Source of the DNA: Brachypodium distachyon | Taxonomy: Eukaryota > Streptophyta > Magnoliopsida > Poales > Poaceae | DNA: 64,000 nt | Assembly: GCF_000005505.3 (NCBI RefSeq) | Contig: NC_016132.3 | Location: forward strand, 20,202,501 to 20,266,500 | Reading direction: 5' to 3' | Shown here: positions 10,047 to 21,100 of the stretch, piece after piece | How the letters are laid out: each line of letters opens with the position of its first letter | Position numbering within the stretch: position 1 is the first letter of the stretch | The notes under the pieces: model-generated | What the model was told of the DNA's origin: nothing | The model's database searches: none | The model's input: the letters and a program-made list of their open reading frames with translations, nothing else | Translations under genes and position numbers: made by a program

Positions 10047-10172
10047 AGGCTGTAATTTTCTGGCGAGAAAGAACGCTACTAAGACGTTCGCTTCATTTGG
10101 ATGGGGAATAGGCTGTAATTTTCTAGCGAGAAAGAACGCTACTAAGACGTTCGCTTCATTTGGATGGGGAAT
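10047..10172. repeat. 63-bp perfect-phase tandem duplication
   Basis: Units 10047-10109 and 10110-10172 differ at a single base (tggcg versus tagcg). Each encodes 21 residues on the minus strand in the same frame as G3 (core PNEANVLVAFFLARKLQPI), directly before the G3 ATG at 10043. Confidence 0.93.
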
Positions 10173-10379
10173 GGAAGGAATTGTACACATTGGTAGCGAA
10201 TAACGGACGAACCATTCTTATAGTGCTGATAAAAAAAACATTGCATACACACAGAGCAAGCTGTCTCATATCCGTATGGATGGTCGCCACATGTCGCAGA
10301 ACAAGCGTATTCGTGTCAACAGCCAGTGTATCTAGAAAGCTCAAGTCCTTTCATACACCTTTCTCGCCTTTACAATAAA

Positions 10380-11087
10380 GTAACTGCAACTGATGACGTA
10401 AGGGCGAGCGAATGTATAACTTCATGTACTCTATCGCACGCAACATATACTATAATGACGTGTGACTGGTCCAAAGACATTTGACCGTTCTTATCATCTA
10501 CGCGTTAGCTTACGAAAGATACATCCTGTGTAGGAAGAAGATATATATATGAAAATAACACACGTCAGTACAAAAAAACAAAAACACAAGTAGAATAGAA
10601 TGCATGTTTAATTAACACACGGAGTAGTCTCGGTCAAACAGTGCAAAATACAACAGTACCAGGACCAATACTTGACTTCTTACATGGGTAGTATAGTCAG
10701 TACGTGAGCTGACCATTCGCGTAGGCCTAACACTTCATCTACCAAGCGTCACAGTCGAATAACTTAAAAGGCGAGAGTTGCCGTCGCCGCAGCAGCCGAG
10801 ATAGATCCGGCTGTTCACAGAATATAGACGACACAATACACAATCACCACGTGTTTCATGAAGCGTGCTGCCATCGATAACAAACAAAAGCTAGAATCCA
10901 CTGTGACGAACCATGCCCACCAAGCTAGTAGTAGCTTACAAACGTAGTCGCCGACTGTGTGACGCTAGCTCCAAACTTTGCAGATACAGACGAATAAAAA
11001 TAAATCTGTAAACAAGACAGTTCAAGCCAGCGGAGTTACTACAGTAAATACTTGACACGTAAAGCAATACATATGACACAACATTGA
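10380..11087. other. Spacer, nothing recognised
   Basis: No convincing gene or repeat. A minus-strand AG at about 10815 followed by an Ala-rich frame could be a last exon for G4, but the phase cannot be fixed. Confidence 0.3.
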
Positions 11088-12399
11088 TCAACTCACCAAT
11101 ATTCCTTCATCCTCGTCCTGATACCCAAAGTAAAGACGCAGTACGGCTTCAGCCACCTCTTCTTCGCGTGTAGACGGTGGCGAAGTGCCTCTGCAAGTTA
11201 TCAAACCAGGAGGAAGACCTATCCCTCTAAGAGCAGGTGAAGCCGTGGAAAATGGCAGCACATCACCGTAGTTGCAACAGATATGGGCTAGACTTGCTAT
11301 AAACTTCGTATTGAATGAAGAAAGCTGTCTATTCTCTTCTTGCAAACGTCTATTCTCCGCTTGAATATGGCAGCAGCGGAAATTCAGGGAATGTGAAAGT
11401 ACCTAAGGCTCTGGAAAAACTTATGATTTGTATTGTCGATGATAATGTAGGACCTGCTCGTGAGAACCTCTATTATTTTCTCGCCCAGTTCTTCATCTGC
11501 ATTGACTTGCGACAGCGCTGGGTCACCTATGATCCGTTCCATTCTGGGCTCCTGCCCAGAAAGAATTAGCGGAAACTCTATATTCATCCAAGATCTTAGC
11601 ATACCAGATTCAATATCAGCACCCTCGCCCGCTATGGTTATCCCCAGATACTGTATCAACTGCTTAGCTACCTGGATCCTGGAAACGCGAAACACCTGTA
11701 CATAACATAGCATGCGTTGTAGAGAGGACATGCATTAAAACTTTATAAATGACTGCCACATAGTTATTCATTTAACAAAGAAACTGGCGAAAGAAGGTAA
11801 AACACACCGCTTATCTGTGCGTTTCAAGATTTTCAAGTCATGTATAGCTCGCTTGTATCTATATAATTTCATCCGTGAATTTAGAACAGAAAATGAACAC
11901 ATCGCCGGATTTTATTTAAAAAAAATAATAGATGTACATAGACGTGATGTGCCATCAATCATCTCCACAAACTTTATTGTGCGATAACACCCATATGCTA
12001 GAACTGGTTTATTATTTCACTGGCAAGAACCAAACACATATTCGAAAAAAACCGAACATCATAACACAGAACATACCAAAAACATACAGATCTACAAAAT
12101 ACGTGTAGATCTAGAAATTATAACATCTTTTTTAACAACGAAATTACCAGCATGTTCTCCATGTGCCGGATAGGCCATGGATTCAACACGCTTGCCTCGG
12201 TGTCGACCGGCGCGGAGCTTGACGCACCTCCATCCGCCTGCATTGCGCGTGCCACCGGCACTGAGACCACTCCATCTCCAACTTCCGGTGCCAAGCGAGA
12301 AAGCAAAATCGAGATAGATTCAGCAGGAAGCGAAGGAGCAACACTGCCATCCGGCTGCCCTCCCGCAGAGAACGGAACAAGGCCCCCGCCGGTGGCCAT
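11088..12399 (-). pseudogene. G4: DDVN-family protein gene, frame broken
   Basis: Exon 1 is 12148-12399 (ATG 12399, MATGGGLVPFSAGGQPDGSV, 84 codons, donor CTG|GTAATT). Exon 2 starts at 11695 after GTACAG in the same phase. It reads VFRVSRIQVAKQLIQYLGIT, then a divergent dsRBM-like middle, then D-E-E-L-G-E-K-I-I-E-V-L and D-N-T-N, the counterpart of D-D-V-N in G3. The frame then hits TGA near 11384. The expected helical tail resumes in another frame as C-H-I-Q-A-E-N-R-R-L-Q-E-E-N and runs to a donor-like GTGAGT at about 11090. A small frameshift or an unrecognised short intron lies at 11384-11420. Exon 1 is Ser/Ala/Pro-rich and looks disordered. Order of blocks supports relationship to G1-G3. 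Confidence 0.45.
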
Positions 12400-12520
12400 C
12401 AATGGAGTTTGCCTAAAGAAGAAGGCGTTTTTTTGCTGGATCTGGATGGAAAAAAAGAACAGATATGGAGACTGCGCGTGTGCGAGTAGAAGAGAGTGAT
12501 GCAGAATGGAAAGCAACCTG

Positions 12521-12530
12521 GCATATATAG
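12521..12530 (-). promoter_or_regulatory. TATA-box candidate for G4
   Basis: CTATATATGC on the minus strand lies about 120 bases before the G4 ATG, a normal distance for a plant core promoter with a leader of about 90 bases. Confidence 0.45.
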
Positions 12531-12699
12531 CGGTGGGTGCCCACTCCCGTCAACGGATGATATTGTTGGGCTGGTACGAGCGCTATAAACACAACCAAAG
12601 CAAAAGGAATCAAAGGGCTATGCAAAACAGTATGCACAAATCAGTGCACACACAAGATCTGCTAGAGTTCGACAGCATACAGCCTATGTAGAAAAAATG

Positions 12700-13271
12700 G
12701 GTAGTTCAAAAAGTGTTTCTCTGTAAAACGGAAGTAGAGCAAGGAATAAACTTTTTGCACAAATGAAATTATTTTAAAAAGATGCCACCAGGTTACTTTG
12801 TAACGTCAGTTGGCATTGATTTGTCATGTACAGGTATACGCTATTTTTTTTTCAAATCAGGTACGTACTTTTTTTTTAGTTGTATTTAGCAGGCCTTTAG
12901 GTTAATTATGTTTTAAACAGGAAGCCACGACCCATTAGACAATTCATTTTTCTAATAACCGATGCTAACCTCTCGCCAGATGATTATGTTAAAATTAAGC
13001 AAACTCGCATGGACGTAGTGTCAAGCATGTAGACGAACAATTACCCGGTTCGTAGATCACGATTCAATGGGCCATTATAAATAAACAGTTAGCACACGGC
13101 CCATTCGCACACACATAACGAACAAAACAGAAGCCCACTTAACCGGAACCTCACGTTATATCGGGGGCTCTTACTCGGCAGACCGGCTCTTCCACACAAA
13201 CTCTTCCAACAGCCCGTGACGGCAAAGCCACCAAAACCCTAGATCTAGAACAAGCTAAGGGCGGCGGTGGG
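12700..13271. other. Spacer upstream of the DUF4283-like ORF
   Basis: AT-rich with T-runs near 12850-12880, turning GC-rich after 13170. No TATA box is clear and no gene is seen. Confidence 0.3.
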
Positions 13272-14219
13272 ATGGAGGAGAGATGGATTCGAAGCAGTCG
13301 TTGTTTCCCAGAAGAGGTCGCTCGGCGCGGCGAACCTGAGCTCCGACCAGAAGCGGGGCACATAATCGCATCCCGCACACCCGAGATGGAAGCAATGCGA
13401 AATCGCCTCTTTGGACGTGCCTCGTTGGCCACCGTCCATCCAGGACGCTGGCCACCGCCAACGTCCGTGGCGGCTGATGACCTCATCCAGGCCATAAGAC
13501 AACATTGCGGTCTCGTCGGACAAATCCAAGCCTCGGTCAGTCAACCTCCCGATCACTTTCTCTTAACAGTTCAATCTGGCGATGAATGCACATCCGTAGT
13601 GATGCAATCGACGTTGGTTTGCTTACACGGCTGCGCTGTTTCATTTTGCCGCTGGTCACACGCTTATGGTGGTGACAAATCTGAGCTACCATTCATCACT
13701 GTGCTGAGTATTGATGGTCTCCCTGAAGACGCGAGAGAACTCACATTCATAAAAAATGTAGTTAACGGATTAGGAGGAGAGTTTGTCAAGTTTGAAACCC
13801 CAGTCGATAGACGCTCCATAAGATTTAGAGCATGGATGCGTAATCCTTCCTCGATCCCAAAAAAACTGAAAATTGAAATCCCTGAAACTGTACGTCAACC
13901 AACATTGCCTATTGAGGAAGAAGAGGAAGAGGAGCTTTTGATAAACGAGCTTACTGAAACGCCGGTGGAACGCTTGTCAAAACGGAACTTGATATTTGAG
14001 GTTCTGATTCATGTCCACGAAGTCATTGACCAATTTCCTCTGATCACCGATGGTCCTACAGCTGTAGATATCGATTCTTCCTCAGAGACAGATCAAGACT
14101 TTACAGATTATGGTGAAAGTCCTGGAGTGAAGGATGTTACTCGCCGTCATGAATTTCCCTGTTTTGTGAATACAGTGGACGGATCGATCCCACCTAACAA
14201 GGGGATCGATCCATGCTAG
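13272..14219 (+). CDS. DUF4283-like (LINE-gag-related) plant protein
   Basis: Intact 315-codon frame. Residues about 75-215 resemble the DUF4283 region of grass non-LTR retrotransposon gag-like proteins: D-H-F-L-L-T-V-Q-S, a V-S-F-C-R-W segment, then FITVLSIDGLPEDARELTFI and an R-A-W-M-R-N-P-S-S-I-P-K segment before E-I-P-E. A Glu-rich stretch (about 218-225) and an acidic C-terminus follow. No CCHC knuckle or reverse transcriptase comes after it, so it is either a detached gag-like ORF or a domesticated host gene. In-frame ATGs at 13272, 13386 and 13398 are all possible starts. The stop TAG lies seven bases after a strong inverted repeat. Confidence 0.5.
   Translation: MEERWIRSSRCFPEEVARRGEPELRPEAGHIIASRTPEMEAMRNRLFGRASLATVHPGRWPPPTSVAADDLIQAIRQHCGLVGQIQASVSQPPDHFLLTVQSGDECTSVVMQSTLVCLHGCAVSFCRWSHAYGGDKSELPFITVLSIDGLPEDARELTFIKNVVNGLGGEFVKFETPVDRRSIRFRAWMRNPSSIPKKLKIEIPETVRQPTLPIEEEEEEELLINELTETPVERLSKRNLIFEVLIHVHEVIDQFPLITDGPTAVDIDSSSETDQDFTDYGESPGVKDVTRRHEFPCFVNTVDGSIPPNKGIDPC
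14181..14212. repeat. 11-bp perfect inverted repeat with 10-base loop
   Basis: ggatcgatccc at 14181-14191 pairs with gggatcgatcc at 14202-14212. It encodes the last residues of the DUF4283-like ORF and is followed three bases later by CTAG. Confidence 0.9.
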
Positions 14220-15963
14220 CAATGTTCGAATTAAGGATGGCACCAGTGTCTCTCTACATGACGGATAAAAGAGAAGTTTTCACAAGCTTTACATGCACGT
14301 AGCTCTAGTTCGGATAGATATGCTTGTCTGAACGTACCCAAAAAACTGGCTTGCTATCAGATGTCAATATGTCAAGTGTCATGTATCACGGTTAGCATAC
14401 AAACCGTGTCATTCGTATATGTTTTAAAAGGCCCATGTAATTTCTAATTAGACATGTTCATCCACTTTAGCACCTAAATCCTATATTGCAGCTGTCCATC
14501 TGTTTCAATTTTCAAACTAAATAGCGTAGTACGTTATTAATCCTGTCATGCTTTACAGAATCGTCCAACCTATACGAAAAAGTAACCGAGGCTAGACTTT
14601 CACCTTACCTGCATCACTCTTCAGTAATATTAGACTGTCCATGTAGTTTCTTCAGCAATATCTGACTACCCACGTGGTTTATCAGCTAAGACAGTCTGTT
14701 TTTAGATTTATCTTTTTCGTACGAATATGTTATCAGAAATACCCTTGCCCTTCCAAATGCAATTGTATCACTATAATTCTAGATTCTTACTTGTTACGTC
14801 CTTAAGTCTGGCATGTCCTTTTTCGTCAAACCATATCATTCGATTAAATTTCTATAGACATAACTCTTCCGATTAAATCAGTACGTACAAGCATGGTTAG
14901 TCCCTATAGCACTCTACCTGCCTTATATATTTTTTGATGTCATCTTGACATACAACATTATACCGTGTTTTTTTAGATCAAACGATAGCATGATACCTCT
15001 CGGCACTGAGACCCTGTCATAAATTCGCCGACAGAACATGTTCTTTTGATACATCAATATCCATATGCTTTCCTTCTCTTATAGAAGTACATTGTGCCTT
15101 TCTCTAAGTCGGCGAAATAATACCTGACGTACCAATACAATCTAAAAAACATGTATCGAAAAAGCTAAACAACTAAATACAACACTGTGTAGCTAAGACC
15201 CACACACCCAATTGTGTAACTAACGTATAAAATAAGGCCTAATTCAGCTGAGATCCACACATAGAAAATAATGTATGACAAGAAGGGAACAAGTGGCCTG
15301 GCCAGATTAAAGACCATCAAGTAAATACAAAACTAAAGGAGTACTAACACATGACCACGGAACAAATAGACCTGACACGTGGGCAATTAACATGCAAGCA
15401 GGATGGTACCACAAGATCCAGCACGATAATATTACAAAAGGAAAGAACCTGATACTGTTCTAGTACTCTTAGCAAACTCGCAGACATAAAGCGCTGCCTT
15501 CATACACGAAGCAGCTTATTAATTATACATACCAATGGGCCAGTCAAGACTGCCCACATAAACACAGCAAACGACCTTAATAGAACAACTGACATCAAAT
15601 CACACACAAAAAAAAAACATATGTAGACAACCTTTTGCTAGTCTGTTTACAAATGGCCTTATCTGGGCAGGCAGGGAGTGCAGGAGTACTAGCGTCATCG
15701 TCTCCTTCTGGAAATGACACCAACTAAACAAGGCATAACACACTTTAGCCACGATGTTATAAAACAACGTAAAATAAATACACACAAACAGTGGAAGCGC
15801 AGCAGATTATACATAATTCAGTTAGGGAAAAAATAAACTGGTACACGACAGTCCTATCTTCTTTAATATGACCAACCATCAGAAAAAACAAAAAAATAGT
15901 AATTAGTATCAATATCTTAAAAAAAACAAAAATATAATAACAACAGACCACAAAGGTAACGAG
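14220..15963. other. AT-rich region between DUF4283-like ORF and Helitron RPA gene
   Basis: No coding similarity was recognised. Part of it should be the 3' region of the minus-strand Helitron, but I could not identify the expected subterminal hairpin and CTRR end. Confidence 0.35.
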
Positions 15964-16989
15964 CTAAACACAAGCGCGTACTGTCACCATACCAGACGGC
16001 AAAGAGGGAACAACATTGGAGGATGAAGCACCGGACACAAACTCAGCAAAGACAGACCCTCCTTCCGGATAAAACTTGAGGACTTGATAAGATATGTTTT
16101 CACGACGAAATGAATATCGTGAGACGGCAACATCAACAACGTACTTACGCCCAATTAAACTTTCAATATCATGTGTAACACCAGACTCCACATTGTATGA
16201 CTCAGCAACCAAGATATCAGCAGGTTTTCCAAGTAAATCTTTGGCGATATCACCGAAGAAAACCATCTCAACGAATGATCCGTTATCAGAAACCATAAAA
16301 GCCAACTTATACCTACAAACGTAAAAAAGAAATAGTCACAAGATCATATATAGAAAAGGGTACAAAGTCAGAATTATACATTCAAAACACCTAGCTTGGA
16401 CCAGCCGTTTTGCCACCACATTCGTTGTTGCTACACCTGAACGAATCGCCATCCTGAACAGACTTACAAGTACATATATCACAAGACATGAACCACCAGC
16501 CTTGGCCATCCGCGAGGCCGTCTAGTGTAACCTTCCATCTAAACATCTTGTTCTGCAAACAAAGAAGAACATAAGTAACCAATATTCACGAAAAAAGAAC
16601 ATTTCGTCGACAAATAATCATATAAGAAAAACTATCTTACCATAGCAACATGAGGCACAATTGAAGCAAGGTATGAAACATCGGTTCTCAGCGGGTCGGG
16701 GCTGTCAAACCGACGACCCCTGTCCGAAATACAATCAACCAAGTAAAATTCTCCCGCAATCCTAACAATAATCATCGCAAAAATACCACATGAGCAAAAT
16801 AATACAATAGGAAAAACGAATACACATAGACAACGTACAAACCTGTTTCGCAGAGCAACAACATCAGGATTATCAAGGTTGATGCAAATCTTGGAACCAT
16901 AGCTCGCCGAAAGATTAAGCAAAAGTGGCACATAGCAACTGATTGTATAAACTGTAAAAAACTACCGTAGACAAAAAAAAGGTAAAATA

Positions 16990-17023
<34 letters not shown>

Positions 17024-17875
17024 TAAAAAAAATAAAAATAAATTGTGAGCACTGCGGAAGAACTAACAGTCCAAATTACGAAATGTGCACCCCATGACCA
17101 GCAAATAACCGGTTCCTTTTTGCTCATGCTGACCAGCTTGTCGATATCAATTTCCTCAGCGTTCTTACCCCATAAAGAAACGATCGCAGTGTTCCTGTAT
17201 TTTTTAAAATAAAATAAAAGATAATAGACAGAACAAACACACGCAATGTACGACACACGCGTATGCTAAATGTTAAATAATGCACCTGGTATCAGCGATT
17301 CTAAGTGTCCTTTTTGCAGTCGAACGACCTTTGACATCATCAGAAGCCAAATCAGAAACAGCAGTGACTACGCCCAGTACATCTGGACATATCAAAACCA
17401 ACAGACATCCAGAATAACCAAAACGAACGACACATTTATAATAAAGCAAATAATTGCCAGGCACATGACACCCACCGACAAGAAAAGTCTTGTCTGTTAT
17501 GTTCGCAAGTATGCTCTCAAAAGAGCGCAGCTTGTAAACATACATAGGAAATTTAAGAGGGGCAGGAGATATTTCTTGCACTATAGTCCAATAGGTAAAT
17601 CGAATCTCGAAACGGTGCTCGAAAGACCTGTACTTGTCTCTTGCAACGTAAATTCAAAATTTTGCAAGTAATACATATGGAATTCACTTAACACATTCTG
17701 AAATTTCACGAGCAGTCCCTTAGGAACAAATCCATGTACACCAACGCCCTAAAAAAACAGCAATTACAACAAAGCGCGTATGAAACAAATTCAACAAACG
17801 AAACGACCAAAGCACCTTCTCATCAACAGCGATAAAATGCAGGCGAATAATGTCACCATTATTGCTCCCATCCAT
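15964..17875 (-). pseudogene. Helitron RPA70-like single-stranded-DNA-binding protein
   Basis: Start ATG at 17875 (MDGSNNGDIIRLHFIAVDEK, then donor GTGCTT). Exons continue with an OB-fold-like block GVGVHGFVPKGLLVKFQN, a CPDVLGVVTAVSDLASDD segment (17273-17400), NTAIVSLWGKNAEEIDIDKL (about 17195), INLDNPDVVALRNRF (about 16860), and a zinc-ribbon exon at 16391-16560 with C-D-I-C and C-S-N-N-E-C pairs. The last part starts AFMVSDNGSFVEMVFFGDIA and stops at 15964. The order OB folds then zinc ribbon matches the C-terminal part of RPA1. In Helitrons such genes are thought to help with single-stranded DNA. At least one in-frame stop near 17586 suggests decay. Confidence 0.65.
16988..17022. repeat. 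(ATA)n microsatellite
   Basis: About 11 uninterrupted ATA units inside an intron of the Helitron RPA-like gene. Confidence 0.95.
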
Positions 17876-18194
17876 TTGTTCCTACAAACGTGCGATTCTT
17901 ACACGAATACGCCAATCCTGTGTGTCATTTGACAAAGAGGACACAAGGGAATATGTTGATGCCGCCATCTGATTATCATTTTAAAAACAACTTTAGCAAG
18001 CCAAAGAATAAATAGTAAGGAGAATAAATAAAACTCGAACACAGACGAAGGAAAAAAAAGATACGCAGTCCCAAGCACAAACACATGTACAAAAATCCAC
18101 AAACACAACCAGATTACGATTTTTATTGCTATTATTTTAAGGTAGTACACAAAAGTAAACAACTTCAAATAAGACCAAACATCATTACACATCC

Positions 18195-21100
18195 TACTGC
18201 GCAAGAGCGTCCAAGACCTCCCTGTACACAATATTCTTAGTAATTGACCCGCAAGAACCATTCTCCTCCTCGATAAGAATACGCAATCCAGACGGCGACG
18301 CCACCCTTGAAATGGCAACATACAACTGACCATGCGTGAACACAGGACTACGAAGATAAAGGCCAACCCTCTCAAGAGTCTAACCCTGACTCTTATTTAT
18401 GGTCATAGCGTAACAAACTCTTATTGGAAACTGACGGCGCTGGAGCACAAAAGGCCACTTTGGATTCGTTGCATTAAGCACAATCCTAGGTATGCAGACA
18501 TGTTGACCAGCAGAAAGACCAGTGATAACAATCCCCTCAAGCAAATAATCGAACAATTTCGTCACCAGCAACTTAGTACCATTACACAAGCCCTTGGACT
18601 GATTTAAATTGCGAAGAAGAATGACGGGAACTCCAACTTTAAGGGCAAGTCGGTGATTAGGATAGTTCAGGATCACCACCGAATTCAGGAACTCAACTGG
18701 AAAAGGACATCAACATTTGGCACCTGCTCAGAGCAAGGAGCAATTCTATCAGCACTAAGATATTCTGTTTCTTCAGAAGGCACCATAGAAGTAACGTATT
18801 CATTAATTTCATCCACAACAGCATTGGTTGGACATATTATAGCCCTGCCAGCTAAGTAATCCATGTTATCATGATGCAAAACAAAGTCATGGTACACATC
18901 ACCAACGATAGCAGACACCTTAATCAAAAAGCGATCAGGAATATCAACCCAAACACGTTCAGGATCATCTTTGTAACGACGTGCACGAAGTACCCCATCA
19001 CCCACGTCAAGCACCCACTGGGCAAATTCGCTGAGCAACAACCTGTCTGTCTCTGATAATTTATCAGACTGCAACCTCATGTTATCATGAAGCTTAAAAA
19101 CCTTTACTTCACGCCACAAAGGAGAACTGCAGATCGCGGCGTCAAGCACTTCGCTTTTCAAAGAACCAGGAAGAACAGGAAGCACCTGCCGAAAATCCCC
19201 GCCAAGCATAATAGGAAGGCCCCCGAAATCAAGAGCAGCATTAGAGACATTATCCTGAGACAAAATATCTCTCAAACTACGATCTAAACACTCAAAGCAC
19301 CTCCTGTGAGTCATGGGAGCCTCATCCCACAGCAAAAGTGCCGTCTGTCTAACCAGGTCAGCGAGCATGGTACCACGACCAATCCCACAAAAGGACTTAT
19401 CATCAACATCAACGAGTATATGAAAGCGAGAATGCGCTGTACGTCCACCAGGGAGCAATAGAGCAGCCACACCTGAAGAAGCAACTGCTAACACAATTTC
19501 CCCTGTGAACGAAGCCTAGCAGCAATAGTTCTCCATAAAAAAGTCTTTCCAGTGCCACCCTAGCCTGAAACAAACATAATCCCAGGCTTCCTAGCATCAA
19601 CTGCATCCATAATACTCTCATAGACCGATAACTAACCCTCATTAAAGTTAGAATACAAATGGAGCCATTCAACCGCCAAAACGGAAGCATCGTACGAAGT
19701 CTCTTCATAAATCAACCTGTTATCAGACGGACAACCGGCGGGTGTCACAACAGCGGGGAGGTTATAGGAAGATATAGACGATCCATTATTTGTGAAAAGG
19801 ACAGACAGCTCCCGCACAAGATGAATCTGCAGCAAAGCATCTGGCACTACGTAGTTACGATTACGCAATGCCACACGTATCTGATAGGAGAGATCTTCAG
19901 CCATATAACCCCAAAATTTTGTGAACAACGTACCAGCGTCACCAACATCACAATACATCAAAACGGTGACAAAAAGGTCTCGCAGCTGACGTGGAGTGGC
20001 CCAATGAACAGTTTCTTCAAACACGCGCTCCCATTCTCTATCATCACCAAGAAGACCTCTAGCTTGACAAGCCTCCCTGAAAGTGCCACGAAGCTTGCCA
20101 GCATGTGTCATCAAATCTTCATAACTACAAGCCCTGCGTACTGTCATTAGACGCATCCGGAGATAAAAGAGTTCACCGGTGGTAGGATGGACATAGCGGA
20201 TTCTGCTGACCTTAGTATCCTTACCACGCGCGGACCATTTCCTCTTGTCCGGATACCACGTATACCTAGTGGTGAATTCACAGTAAGTAAGATCACGGCA
20301 CCGAGGATTCTTCCTGTTCATTTCAAACCATTCCGTAAGAGAAGTCTTCTTTGACCTCCTTCTAACAACAACGTCAGCTATGTCGTCTTCTTCTGAAAAT
20401 GTCACTCTATTCATACCCGGGAGATGAATCTGCAAACGCTCAACCGCAGGCGCACGAGCATGAAGATCAAATGCAAATATCCTCCATATGGCTTCGCACG
20501 TAGATAGATATCTAAAATGTACTCTTCAACTTCGTCTATACCATCAGAAATAGGAATCTCTGCTATGTCTGAAGAAGATCTTGCAGAACACGGATCACTC
20601 GAGGCCACCTCAACCACGGAAGCACCTTGCGCCGCCACAACCCGAGCCGCATATAGCTTAATCTTAGCACGATCATTACCCTTATGCACATACTTGAATA
20701 GATACTTGACAAGATGAGTCTTGTTGCACCGCTCGACATTTATATGGGCCTGATATTTCTTCATAAGTTTGGGATTGTAAGGGACAATCCATCTATTATT
20801 TAAACGATGTACACCTTTAGCAACAAAACGTCCATCATCCCGCCTTCTGTACGCAACAAAACCATCCGGACCAACAATAGTTGCTTCGTTAAAACTTTTT
20901 GGAAATCTCTTCGAACAGATCCCATCCTTCATACAAGGACACCCCATGTTCATATTTCCACAAGGACCATGCACCATAAACTCGTCCACCAGAGCATATA
21001 GCAAGGGATCATCCGACACATCTGGAAGCTCAGCACAAACAATAGAATCTATAAGGCCAGGACGCAAATCTATAAGCTCAGCACAAACAATAGAATCTAT

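Noticed and set aside
11384..11420. A possible 43-base intron in G4 analogous to the 22-base interval in G3
   Set aside because: Removing the only GT...AG pair brings a stop into frame, so a frameshift is the simpler reading.
14181..14219. Hairpin plus CTAG as the 3' terminus of the 15.9-24 kb Helitron
   Set aside because: Orientation is opposite to the minus-strand Helitron genes, and the next base is not T; kept only as a separate question.
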